Shown here: one piece after another, positions 34,125 to 46,714 of the stretch
Layout of the letters: each line of letters starts with the position of its first letter
Numbering within the stretch: position 1 is the first letter of the stretch
DNA from: Ciona savignyi
Taxonomy: Eukaryota > Chordata > Ascidiacea > Phlebobranchia > Cionidae
Assembly (NCBI GenBank): GCA_000149265.1
Contig: CH002711.1
Span: 639,933-703,932, forward strand
Length of the DNA: 64,000 nt
Direction: 5' to 3'
The notes under the pieces: model-generated
Told to the model about the DNA's origin: nothing
What the model saw: the letters and a program-made list of their open reading frames with translations, nothing else
Databases searched by the model: none
Translations under genes and position numbers: made by a program

Positions 34125-34130
34125 AATAAA
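34125..34130 (+). terminator. candidate polyadenylation signal of the tetraspanin gene
   Basis: AATAAA 253 bases after the tetraspanin stop and about 530 bases before the convergent KIF12 stop. Confidence 0.4.
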
Positions 34131-34656
34131 ATACAGAACGTAGTACTATATGTAAAATAAATTTAAAATAATTGACCTATATCAAAAAGTAAAATGTCTT
34201 ATTGTTAATTGCATTGTTATTTTATCACGCTGCACATAAGTAAAAAGATGTAGTATTCACAGTATTAAAACTTCTTGGTAACCTAAGCTCGATGTATAAC
34301 CAGGAAAGTAAACGGCATGTTTGTAAAAACCAAACAGGTTTGTTTCGAAATAAACTGAATACAGCGGCTGGTAACACTGATTTAAATATTATAAATATAT
34401 ATTGTATAAATCATGTTTGAAAGTCAGACTTTAGTTATATTTTTCATTGCAACGACCAAGGCTACTTGTAGTCGTGATGTTTTCAAAAGTACAAATCGAC
34501 TGAGGACAAGTTATCGCATATTAAATGTGAGTTTTCGATGTTTTTTAAATTGCTATAGCTTTAGGAATTCGAATGTTTCGGTAAAAGTTGAATGATCTAT
34601 GATTGCCAGGCGTGAAATTTTGAGATGCTTAAAATATGTCAAGACTTCTCATTTTG

Positions 34657-37600
34657 TCACGTAGCCTGCAATTTCTTTTTGGGTGGTGGGCGTTGCATGG
34701 AACGCTGGTAGGAGTCTATTTCGTGATCAAGTGCTTCCATTTCTCGACGCATTTGGTGGTTTAGTCGACGCATGGAAGCTGTGTAGAAAACACTAGGATG
34801 AGATACTTGCCAACATAATTGAAATTTCCATGCCAACTCTTTTAGAAAGAAATAGAATAAAATCAAGATCTCTACAGTCCAAGAGGATACGGAAGTCACT
34901 TTTATCCCGTATCTGTAAGACTGTGGCCGTCCTGATAACTTGGGAGTCAGATTACCTGGCAGTCACCTTGTCGGAGCTATTGCAAAATGTTTAAAATAGA
35001 TAGATTTTTCCAATGCACAGGATTAAGACGGCGGCAGTTTATAATTGTGGTAGAGGACACGGCCACACGGAAAAAGACAAAGGTAAAGATAATATGCTAT
35101 GTCCGTATTACTTATACAACATGGAGTGTTTTTATAAGTATAATGGAGATAAAAAAAGTAGATTGTATCGTTTTGAAAGCACTTATAATTTATACTTTGT
35201 ATATATAAAGTGGCTTACTTGCTGAGAGCTCTTTGGTCATTGAGCTTCTTGGCGAAATGTCCTGTGCTTTGTATGCGTCATGTGGAAGGGCACCCCCTTT
35301 TGGGATATTGTTAGGGGGTATAAATTGTGGCTTGTTAAACCTAACATGAAAGTTTGCCGGAAGACGATTTTGGACGGACGCGTCACGCATAGCGGAGGAG
35401 TGGCCGTCATCCGTATTCCTTGACTCGTATCCATTATCCGGATATGCTAGTTCCTGTCTCGGTCTTGTCGCATAATCCCGCATTGGAAAGTCATTCATGA
35501 CGTCACCTTTCTTTTGTGACAAATTGTGTTGCTGGGCAACGGGGTGCCGACTGAACGTCTGCTTTCTTTTAAACTGGGAGGTGTAGGAGGTAGCTTTCAT
35601 CCTAAAATGCATGGCATCTTTCAATGTAAGGTAAACGTAGGCAATCTTTGCGTAAGACAATATGCTATAAAGGTAATTCTAGAACAGGTATTTCCAACTT
35701 TTTATGCTTGCAGACCGAATAAATGCTTTTGGTACCAGTAGCATAAAACATTATTATTATTAGCAGTTAATAAAATTGAAAGTAATTCAGGTATAATGGC
35801 AGCAATGCACAGGGGAGGCGTGTGTCAAAATGTATTTAACACCTGAGGTGCATAACTAAGTTCAGATAAAAAATGAAGCTTGTATATGTAAAATGATCAT
35901 ACTGTTCATTTTTGCTGTATGAACAGTTTGTCAGCGACTAGCAGTAACTTTTAAAGTATATAGATGTAAATGAACATGACTTTTTTGCGGACCGGTGGCT
36001 AAGAAACATTAACCTAAAAGACACGTGTTCGTGTAAAAAAATTATAACAAAATCAAAATTACCACTTTTGGTTTGGGTGACCAACTTTCTTTATAAGCCC
36101 ATTTGGAGCCGGTCGTTGCCGATTGGCGCGAGGTGACGCCCTCAGAGGAGGTAACTGTTCATTTGCCATGATTCTTGGCACATGCTGGGTGGGTTGAGGT
36201 GATTGGTTCCATGCGACGATTGGCGCATTCAGGTGAGACGGTGGTGGTTTAAGGCCGTTGTGGTAATGGTACGTCGACCCGTTTTGTGTCATCGCCAAGT
36301 TCGTGTTGTAAGGGTTGCCGGTTTGTGATATCGGGGTTAGGGAAGAGCTGAACGTTCCAAACGACTGGATGCTTCGACCAGAGTTTGTTCTGCTTAAAAA
36401 TGCTGAGCTGTACATCGGACTCGACAGCACTAACCTGAAAACAAATAACAAAATTAGCATTTTTGAGAGACTTTCTGTACCACTACGGATATGATAGGAT
36501 ATTCATGTTTATCCCCGTGACTGGGAAAACAATTGATTGACACACGGGCAATCGTTAGACCACTTCGCGATGAGCGAAACCGACTAGCTAGCGACAAGTT
36601 TTAAACACACAACCTTTCGGCTGAATAACGAAGCACTAAATCACTAGATTGCACTTAATTACGTGTATGCAGGCTGTATTTCATTAGTACATAACTTTAA
36701 AACAACACCACATCACTTTAAACAACAACCTAGCTACATTCTACGAACTTACAGTATAAATTACATACTAACTGACCAACTTCTCCGCCCATAATAGAAC
36801 CAGATCAAACTGACCGTGTACAACACGCAGACGGGTCAACAACATGATAAACTTTAAACGATACATCTACAGCTAAACAAACAGAACAAATCTTTCAAAG
36901 GTGTAGTATGTCTCATATCATGTTTCATTGAGTAAGCACAAACGGACATAGACGTATGCACTCCAAACAAAGAATCACACCGGATTGTTATATATATGTG
37001 TTTCAATCTCCCTTGACCTGCTTTTGTTTTAATACGATTGTGTATGAAGAGTTAATCAAGATTGGCACGAGCCAAAGGTAACTTAAACCAGTGAAGTATT
37101 GTTTTGTTGGAGGACATTCCGCCTGTTTTCTGCAACATAAATCATTGGATTCCAGGATTTGCTTAAAACTGTTACTGTTTCTAGGTAGGCCTATAGGTTA
37201 CATTGCGACTTAATTTGTAATCTCAATAAATAACACCGAAACGGCGGAATGCTTAATCAATCGACCGCATTTGTAAACACAAACGGCCTCTCCTCACCTG
37301 CCAAGGTTTTCCAATTTCCGGGCAAGTTTGTCGTTGTCTCTGGAAATAATACGGTGTTCCCTTTCGTCTACCGAGTGCTGGGTCAACAAGCTGTGATTCT
37401 CGTTCCGTAGCGCCTCGTTCTCGACCATGTACTCCTTATAAGGGATGTTAAAATAACATATTAACCCCAAACAGAACGGTACCCTACGCAAACTGCACAC
37501 GGCATTTATATTATAAGTTATGATTATTATATGATTACTGGTAAAGTCTCAAACATAGGTGTTGTTACATGTTGCATTCTAAATACCACATGAGCACAGT

Positions 37601-40600
37601 CTGTTTTAAGAAGCAATATACGTATTTTTCTTTTATATTAATATTTGGTAAATATACAACAAATTCTTTTAACAGCGCTGAGCACTACGCTAATGGGTTT
37701 ACCTGTAGCATCTCATACAAGCTGTTGTCGGAGAGGGGGCGTTGATCAGGTGATTCAAAGGAGCTTGGGTTTGACCCATTGGCGACAGCTTTTATTGCAG
37801 GTAGTTTGTTCAGCACTGTATAAATAGAAAAAGTATTAACAGAGAGTATACGGATGCCTTTTTTAAGTGTGAACCCCCTTTTCCCAATTTTTAGTTTATT
37901 CCAAGAGAACAATATCCGACTATACCTCGTGTATCGTTTGTGTCAACTGTGTTTGGCTTCGGAAACATAGGCTTTTCCCTGTGCGGGAATTCAAGCTGGT
38001 CCCTTAAAAATAGGTTTTCCTGTTTCAGCATTTTCATTTCTCGCTGTAGTTTCAATATCAGTTCTTCAAGTGGATCTATCCTGATAACTGGTCTGTGGCA
38101 AATTGTAAATGTTAAGCACCTAAAATTTCAAATATAGGCTAGGTTAAAAACATAAAATGTGAACCCAATGCATACACCATCAACATCATATAGGCCTATG
38201 TGCCACACACAGCCTCACATATATCCCATATAGCCTATGTACCCATTGCAATCCCACATAACCCCACATATGTCCAACATTATCACATTAGTAACTTCAT
38301 GAGTAGGCCCACCCTACATAATCTCGCCTATATACATAACCCTATACCTAATCCGCCTACATAACAACACCACACGTGTCCCTCGCATATAACCCCGCCT
38401 AAGTTTAACAAAATCACACATGTTCCCCACACAACAGAACAATATGTGGACAGCAAAAAGTAAAAAGCCGACAAATAACCTGTGAACAGTGATAAAACTT
38501 ATGTTAGTTTATTTACTTACTTGTTCTTTATTTTCCTTGCTCGTTTTGCATAACGTAGAGTGTTCAATGTTTCTGAAACGTTGTAACTGGACGGAGTGAC
38601 GCAAGCAATCTAAAAATAACGAAAATGGTTGTCCGTGCGAAAATATACACACACATAACTTTTAAAAAAGACCACGACACAAAAGAAGCAATGATCCAAA
38701 ACGCATTAATTTAGAAAATATGACATAACAAGCATTAATAACCTCATTTAAATCGTGGCATATACATGAGCAACTGAAGTCAGTTTCTATTTCGGTTTCT
38801 TCTGACATTTTCCGAGGTTTCTCCTTCTGTCAATTAGCTTACTCAATAGTGTGAGTCATGAAGCCCTTACTATCTCTTCAAGTATCCTAAACCGTGTCTA
38901 CAGGGAAGTAACCTCATAATACACAAGTACCCTTAAAGAAGACCATTAATTAGGTATTTGTAACTAACACACACTGTTAGTTGGATACTTGATACATTCA
39001 TTTGTAAAACATTTAAAAGCTTTCCTTTTCGAAGTAATTCCCACAGCTTCCAGCAGTCAGTAAAGGCCCAGTTTTCACTATTCCACTGGTATGCTACTTA
39101 TTCTAAATTAGTCTGAACCTTTTCACAAAAGTTAATTTTGACTTGGCCTTTAAGTGCTCCTTTGTCAGATGCCGGGCAAATCAAATAATGAGAATAAAGG
39201 CGGCTCCTTTGACATTTAAGTCTGTTTTGCTGAGCTCAAGTTCAAAGTGGATTGCTTACTACCTAACTTAAACACTGACTATAATTGCGGTGTACCTAAA
39301 TCAAACTAATCTGTAGTGATCTAAGTACCACTTCTAGACGAAGCTTTTGCACGGGGGTATATTAAAAGTATCGTTTTAACGGCGGTGATAATTAAACCTT
39401 CTTCCTTAACGTTTTATTTGTAGTTAACTAAACCCTAACGTTTTAATTTCACGCCGAATTTTGTGCACACCGACGGGACAGAATTAGGAAAATAAACAAA
39501 TTTTGAAAAATTTAGATCGATACTTTTGGATTAGGACAAATAGCGACAACCTTAAAGTCAACAAGTGAGCTGACAAGAGCTAACATGACACTGTTTACTA
39601 AGAACAAGTTTAACTTGTTTATTTAAACACAACGTGTGCAAGTTAACGATTTACACGATAAATTGTTATTCTGGCAATATTAACTTCCCATATATCAAAA
39701 CCGCATTGTAATTAATTGATAACTTTTCAGAATCAAGCGGCATCAACATAATCCACCAATTCAACTTACCATCAGAGTAACTCCTGATCCACCGAGTCCA
39801 TCTGCTAAAAGCTTGGTCAGTTTACTATCCCGAAACGGGATATGTCCAGTCCGTTTCTTAGGGTCGCTTAGCGCAGATATACAGTTACCTAGGTGGTTAA
39901 AGGGTTAATAACGTACTGGTAAAATACGCACACATTGTACTGTAAGTATAACTATGGATCCTGCTGTTTTACTCTTTGTGTTTGTTTAAAAAAAGATTTT
40001 TTCTATTTAAAACAGTTCTTGACAACGGCACAAACAGTATCTAAACATACTTAGTTCAAAAACAAAAGATTTCAAGAATGGGTGGTCATGAAAAGAAAAT
40101 TATAAATGTCTTCAAATGAAACGACTCACCCAAGGTTAACAAACTCCTGTTGATATTCGTCGCCTCGATCAGTATGTCACCAGTTGAACCAGTTTCCTTT
40201 ACCTTTTCACTGCCTGCCAAGTCAACGAACGACACCTTGCCGTGTTTGGTGATTGACCTTCCTTCTTCGGAAGCCTGAAAAGTGAAAACATAACAATTCT
40301 TTAGTTTATTTTGCTTTTAGTTAATTCAAATGGCAACACTTAAATATTTGTAACAGTAACTCAAAAAAGAAAAAAAAAACATAATCAGTATTTTTAAAAT
40401 ATAAGATATAATGAACACGGCCGATTTACATAAACTTAAGTTCCTCAAAAATAACAAAATAAACCACCTAATTAAAATATTAAATAATTGCACCCTAACT
40501 ATTAAACCCCTACAACTAAGACACTTAAAACCGAACCTTTTTACAACTCAGTTGTAAATCAGTTTAAGTTTAGTGGTACGTTTGTTTTTGCAAAAAAATT

Positions 40601-43600
40601 AGAATTAAATCTCAAGTTACTATTTTAGGTAAAATACATAACCTAAACCCAAAATATAATACTACTTCATTATAACAGTGGAGAATAAATCAAGAACCGT
40701 GGACTATTGCTTATTTTGGATATTTTACTAACCTGGACATTTTACTATTGGGCCTTTGTAACTCGATACATTACGCTCGGGACGATTAATAACCCAAACA
40801 AGCGATGGACATTAATGAGATTAAACCACAACTCGTAGTTACTCCCTACCATGACGACGATACATGAAACTACAATGGTACACTTCAATGTCGGACCTAA
40901 AGTCGGAAGATGACAACAAAACCAGTCACTTATCGCGCGTGGTTGTAAGATCGAAACAGGTCACTTACTTTTTACATAATAAAACTATATTATTGATTGT
41001 ATATCACATATTCACATACTACATCGTATATATATGGGTTATATAATGTAAACGGATATGTGGGGAAAACCCCATTTGAATAATACAATACAGCATTTAC
41101 CGATTCACTGTCAAGATAGACAGTAAGGATGCTGTGACTACGACTTGAATGTTCGTTCATGTTGTGTTCCGCTACAGCTCTGTTACGCATTCCATCTTCT
41201 AACACACTCATGAGGTCGTCCAGCGACTCGATTTCTCGTACGAAAAGGTTTTCGACGTAAAAACCCTGAGACTTCGACCAGCGTACTTGCACAGAATCGT
41301 ACGCTATCGGGTTCAATAAATCCTGAACCTATAAAAAGCAAAAACTGTAATTTAAGGCTGGCTTCGAAATTGAATTTGATATTTACGGGGGGCATTTATA
41401 TAGTCCAAGCATGAGTACAGGGTGCGTATTGCATAAGTCGTACGGGGGCATTTATATAGTCCAAGCATGAGTACAGGGTGCGTATTGCATAAGCTACCGA
41501 CCACGAAAGATTAAACTACAGATAACACAACCGAACGGTTTATTTTAAATACCATTAAAAAAGCTCAAATGGATATATATTGTCAGTATCTCATTATAGA
41601 CAATGTCTATCAATGTCTATTAGTAGTTTTCTGTTTTTAAGCACTTAAAATTTGTGATTACATTACATTTCAATATGAAATATTCCCTATGCTTTACCTT
41701 TTAATGCTCCGGTATATCGATAAATCCATACATCACCTGCTCATTGTAGATTTCCAAGTACGAAGCTTTCACAGTGTAATTGGTGTCGTTAGAAGTTGAA
41801 ACTTTTTCCATCATATACGCAAAACTAAACTGTATGAGCCCGTAGCAGTCTTGATCTTTCAATGACTCTTGATGCGCAATGTCAGTTGCTTCCTGTGTTT
41901 TTTAAAAAATGTTAATCTTTGTTGTGCAACATTATGTTCGGCTGAATACCTTGGTTGGTTAGTGCGTCGCATTTTAGCCGAAGGGTTACAGATTCGAAAA
42001 TGGTCACTAGCTCGTCGGTTGTGTCATTATGAAGCCATTTTGCGGTAACTTTCTGGACCTAGTGGATTAATGGTTTCTGCCAAATTTGAAGAAACGTCTC
42101 AATCATACACGACACACTGCCGCGTAAGAACGCTTCTTTACCTAATGACAAGATAATTTGACGGTTGCCCCTTGTGATAACGTCACTTCCGTTGTTTTAA
42201 TTTACCAGGATAAACATAAATTTCTAACTTAAAAGTCTAAAAGGTGTTCAGCAAAGAAGCTATGTTTTCTAAGTTTTGTGCAGTTTTGGGATTGTTCGCC
42301 AGTTTTTTGCTTTACAAATGCTATCACAATAGCCTTATTTTCAACAAAACAAAATAAGACAAATGCACTGGGAAAAAATAAAACCTATGCAAGTTTTAGA
42401 TGCCTCAATATGTCCGATAAAATATCAGCCTGTACATTAAATATATGTTTACGTAAAGCTTGTAGATTTTGTTATTTGTGAACTACAAGTTTCCTTTTGC
42501 GAAATCCTACCATTCTACTATCGTGCTATTCTTTCGTGGGAAAACTGTTTATTTCGAAACATTCCCTTTTGAAAAAACATGTTAAACAAGGCACCAGACA
42601 GTGCCTCGCTCGAGTGAATGTTCTCCGCCAGTAATTGTTGAAAATACCAGAACGGGCAAGTCTTAACTAGAAAGTGTATGCCAGCTAAACATGACACCTG
42701 GCGAAGTGTTTCCCATCCGTGGACCCAAACACTTGACTGTATAAAGTGACCAGATAAGAGATTTTGTCAGGATTATCGTGGGCTCATAAAGACAACAGTA
42801 TTTAACAATGTTGGACCATGAACGCCCGAAATTGGTACACGACTGTCAGGATAATTAATGAACTTTTAAATCGTAAAACCTAATTTAAAATCACAAAAAA
42901 AATATTTTAACATTTAATTTCGTAAAAAAAAACTTTTAAAAGTTACAACAAATAACTTGTTTAGTTTTAAGCTGAGTTTAAAGTCGCTGATTTTCTGGAA
43001 AATATTAAAATGTTTGCTTAACAATAAAAAGTGTTTGAGTTCCGTTGGAGTGAGAACTGATAAAGATGTCATATTTACATTTCTAATTTAAACAAATAGA
43101 ATCCGTGGACTGTCAGACAAGTGTACTCAGGAATCTTCGTGATTCAGCACGGCTGTTGACTGTGGGATTTTGCTTTTAACTCCCACAACTAATAAATCCC
43201 TGGCTTATTGCACTGAATAAATTCGCACAGTGTGTGGTAAACTCTTGTCCCGCTGTAGACTTTTCGTCTTGAATACGTTTATCAGTATAAATAAATTTTG
43301 GAATCCAATGAGCCGTACTTACAGGCGTTACAGGACCTGTCATTGTGTATGTTTTCCCAGAACCGGTTTGTCCAAATGCGAATGCGGTGCAAGCATACCC
43401 GTCTAAAGCCATGTTCAGTAACCGACGCATACCTGAACAGATAAAAAGGTACCTAAAAATGTTACTGCCATTTCAAATGATAATTTACCGCTGTGTTCAA
43501 ACACTTGCTCCTGTGAACAGCCGGGTTGAAAAATTCCATGAAAAGAAAACGTTTTCTGGGCCGCTTGATTGTCCACCTTTATTTAAAAAAAGAAATAATT

Positions 43601-44376
43601 TTCTATAAATGCAGAATTTGGATCAGCCTAAAATACGCGAAAGAAGAAAGAATTAAAATGAAACACTAACCCGCCGTTTTTGTCAAATGTTGTTTAAATT
43701 TTAGACACACTTGCCTACACCAAACAAAAGTATAAGTAAGTGTGGCCGAATCGTTAACACGACCTATACAAATACCAATTCTTATACAAAAACGGTTCTA
43801 GTGACGAGTAATGGGGTCATGGGTCAACCAAAACTTTAATGCATTTTTAAACGTACAAACGCACCAAGAATGACTCCATGCAATGCAAGGCAAGAAATCA
43901 TTACGGGTGCACCGCTGCAAAATCGTTTCTATCTGTTTCCTGCTGGTTAAGCGGGCGGACCCTGTGATAGTTGAGTTTAACCTCACACTTTAAAATTTCT
44001 CAAACCAAACTCACTGTACAATTACCTGGCCACTACATGTACGTCACTTCCGTCCAAATCCGAATCTGACGACTGAACTCTGTAAGAAAAGTTTGAAATG
44101 GTGGACATTGGCAATGCTGAACATTCTCTGAGCGCCCCGGCGTGCTTTTACCCAAACAGTTTCGGTACACAGCGTACGCCATGTTCCATACTACCGTAGC
44201 TCCGTCATAAAAACAAACAGTTCATTTACGTTTAGTGGAGTAAGGAATTACCTTGTCGCTAACAAAGAAAAGTTTGCTGCTGGTGCCACGGCATGTTTGC
44301 TCTTTTCATTTTCGGCGTCTTCGATTTCTGACACATTTTCTTTGCTGGTGTTACTGGAGTCTTCTTCAACCTTCAT
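34657..44376 (-). CDS. KIF12: kinesin-like protein KIF12
   Basis: Minus-strand exons: 44252-44376 (ATG), 44026-44079, 43905-43961, 43489-43576, 43323-43432, 41737-41892, 41101-41328, 40130-40274, 39770-39888, 38521-38609, 37926-38092, 37703-37815, 37298-37434, 36063-36434, 35219-35601 and 34657-34778 (TGA). All phases agree except between exons 3 and 4, where a piece is missing or misread. Motor marks are VVARVRPL, P-loop [29 protein letters not shown], switch [10 protein letters not shown], switch [13 protein letters not shown], then [19 protein letters not shown] and [15 protein letters not shown]. The [33 protein letters not shown] and general order match human KIF12. Coiled coil follows the motor, then a Ser/Pro/Asn-rich tail, and a final basic helix ending [10 protein letters not shown]. 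The total is about 820 or more residues, longer than the roughly 650-residue human protein. Plus-end directed transport in epithelia is inferred from family. Confidence 0.88.
36545..36650 (-). repeat. tRNA-like SINE fragment
   Basis: On the minus strand it reads TTTAGTGCTTCGTTATTCAG, CCGAAAGGTTGTGTGTTTAA and GCTAGCTAGTCGGTTTCG, aligning block by block with 41935-42085. It is in a KIF12 intron, in the same orientation as the gene. Confidence 0.6.
38150..38430. repeat. degenerate C/A-rich tandem-like sequence
   Basis: Short motifs like CCCACATA, CATATAACCCC and TATAGCCTATGTACC recur irregularly, and G is scarce on the plus strand apart from AGGCC/TAGCC words. It looks like a decayed short minisatellite in a KIF12 intron. 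No fixed period could be set by eye. Confidence 0.4.
41384..41493. repeat. two-copy tandem duplication, about 57-bp period
   Basis: The block TACGGGGGCATTTATATAGT...GTGCGTATTGCATAAG occurs at 41384-41437 and again at 41441-41493, essentially identical except for one extra G in the first copy. It lies in a KIF12 intron just 5' (in gene sense) of exon 41101-41328. Confidence 0.9.
41935..42085 (+). repeat. tRNA-derived SINE-like element
   Basis: Best-preserved copy of the family: A-box-like TTGGTTGGTTAGTGCGTCG, then TTTTAGCCGAAGGGTTACAG and a B-box-like ATTCGAAA, then CACTAGCTCGTCGGTTGTG, and a 3' tail CTAGTGGATTAATGGTTTC. It lies in a KIF12 intron, opposite to the gene. No poly(A) tail or target duplication was identified. 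Confidence 0.65.
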
Positions 44377-46714
44377 GTTTAATCTCCTTTCTGCACTTTG
44401 AGTAGTTTATATGTCCAACATTATGTGTATGAGAGCTGAAATACGCAGCTGGGTTTTACGACTGTCGAACCAATGCTTTTCCAAGAACTGTAAATGCTTC
44501 TCTTTGTGTCAATGAAATCCTGACAGTTTTATTTCTGAGTAAAGGGAAACATTATCAGTGTTGTAAGCTATTTTGTTTAAAGTGTCGTTATTATATTCGC
44601 TTGCCATTTTTAAATACTAGGGCAAAAAAATGAATAAACTAAATAATATTTCAGACTCATATTTTACTAAACTAATCCTGTGAAATATTTTTTTCATTGG
44701 ATTTGGCCAAAGATACTTCAATTGACCTGCGATATTAGTCTAAGGGTCTACATTAAGAAATTATTTCACAACAAGTGCCACTTATTAATTCCATTAGGCC
44801 GTCAGTATTATATTTAGATAACGTCGGTACCTATGCCTCACTACGTTCAGATGCGACTGAATGTAGCATTAATTTTGTTATTTATTGAAGATTTTCAGGT
44901 TGACGTTTTTAACCTGCGAACAGCTAGCTAAAATCTTTACCCTATTTGCACGTAACATCGCCTTGCTAAATCGAGTTTTTTCTCTTGATATTAACTTGAC
45001 TGATAAACAACACTGCAACTGCTGATAAACTGCACAGAGACCACAGCAGTTCTCCAAATTACCCCCTCCCGAGCAGAGGTGACAGAGACGCGCCGGGCGT
45101 TCTTAATTCCCACTATCTCATCAGCATTGTTGGCGTCAAAACAATTCCGAATCTGCTGGCAACGATATCGCGACTTCGTAATCTGATTGAGTAAAAGTTA
45201 AGAAATAGTGGCTGTTAGACAATGGTAATGGGATACGGCATTCGGTGGGGTCGTGTCGAAGATTACACGCGCTCCATTGTCGCAACACAGGCATGCCAAT
45301 CAATCGAAATGTAAAATGAACATAGGAAAAAAAACAAAGACCTTTGGAAGTTATGCGTTTTTTTAAATTTATTTTCTTTTACCAAAGATTTTTCAGAATT
45401 ATTCATTATATATTAAGCTATTTTTTCCATATTTTTGTTTCTTTCTTTTGACAGGCAAACTTCCTTATATCACCACGCAGTCATGGGCCTATCTCTTGTC
45501 AGAGGTATACACTTATACTGTACTTCATGTGGGCTGAAACAGCATTTTGTCAGACAGAATAAACAACAAGGCTAAATAAGATATATACCATACCTAAACA
45601 AGGGAAGCTTTTATTGGATATTGCAAATCCCTTAGAGGATTTGGGTAGATTTAGCTTGAAGTTTAGTATATCCCACTTTCATTAAATAAAAAAATCCTGT
45701 GTCAATATTTTTACACTTATTTGCCATTGTTGCGTTTTAGACACTGAAAAACTTCCAATACTGACACTAAAAACGTAGATTGCCACTGCGAACTATTCTT
45801 TTTAGAGACATTAATCAAAACAATATTAATTTCTCGATGGTGTACACCACAGTTAATTTTCGTTGGTACCATGGACAGAATTGCTCGTATAAACCTGGAG
45901 TAAACCGTCGTGGAATTATTTATCAAACCTAAAGTAAAACGTATTTAAACTCGTGTAAAAGCTCCAAAACAACGGGAGCCCGACCTATAACATTACGACC
46001 GAGTATCTACCTTGTCCATCAACGGAAGACTAGTGAATTAATATGTATGCTATGAAATAAGCCGTAACAATCGATCTACAACTGCAAGGATCATAAACAA
46101 TAAAAGTTTATTCCCATACATTTTTCAACGCTATAGTTATGCCCGCTACCTATGTATTCGCATTAAGAGTACGCTTGCAGCCAGCTTATGAGACACAAAG
46201 CATCGGTGCGATCGTGTGTACAGGACCCGGTCTATGGTATTTCACGCAAATGAAACCGCGCTTTTAAATTGCAAAGACTGGGGTTGTATTTGCGATATGA
46301 TAATTGCACATAAACCAAAAATAACAACGTAGAATTAAAATAACTACCATGTAGTGCGAAGGACGATAGAATATAACAGGAAATATAATTTTCGACGTAC
46401 AGGAGTTAACTAGAGAAAGCACACAAATGTGACTGGAGTAAAATAAGTTGCAACGTGGAAAGATATATTGGATTAAAGACGCGCCAACCCTGGTCCATAT
46501 ATGTCTTTATTAGTGTTGTTGGGAAAGCGCGGAGAACGTATGACTATTCAAGACAACAATCTGTTACAGCGCATTGGTTTCTATGTTAAACAAATGTGAT
46601 TTAAGAGTTAGTGGCCAGATACAGGACATTAAGAAATACAAATTTATAAATCAAACGTATACTTATCGACGCAATTAAATGAATACATTCGCGTACGATG
46701 AAAAAATGATTGAA
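44377..46714. other. intergenic between KIF12 (5' end) and GGA (3' end)
   Basis: Both genes are on the minus strand, so this holds the KIF12 upstream region and the GGA 3' UTR. A somewhat GC-richer patch around 45040-45200 may be part of the KIF12 promoter. No coding exon or RNA gene was recognised. Confidence 0.5.
46506..46511 (-). terminator. candidate polyadenylation signal of GGA
   Basis: TTTATT on the plus strand (AATAAA on the minus strand), about 205 bases past the GGA stop codon. Confidence 0.35.

Noticed and set aside
41935..42085. A functional tRNA gene
   Set aside because: The A- and B-box-like segments are recognisable but stems do not close, and related decayed copies exist elsewhere in the window, so it is a SINE head.
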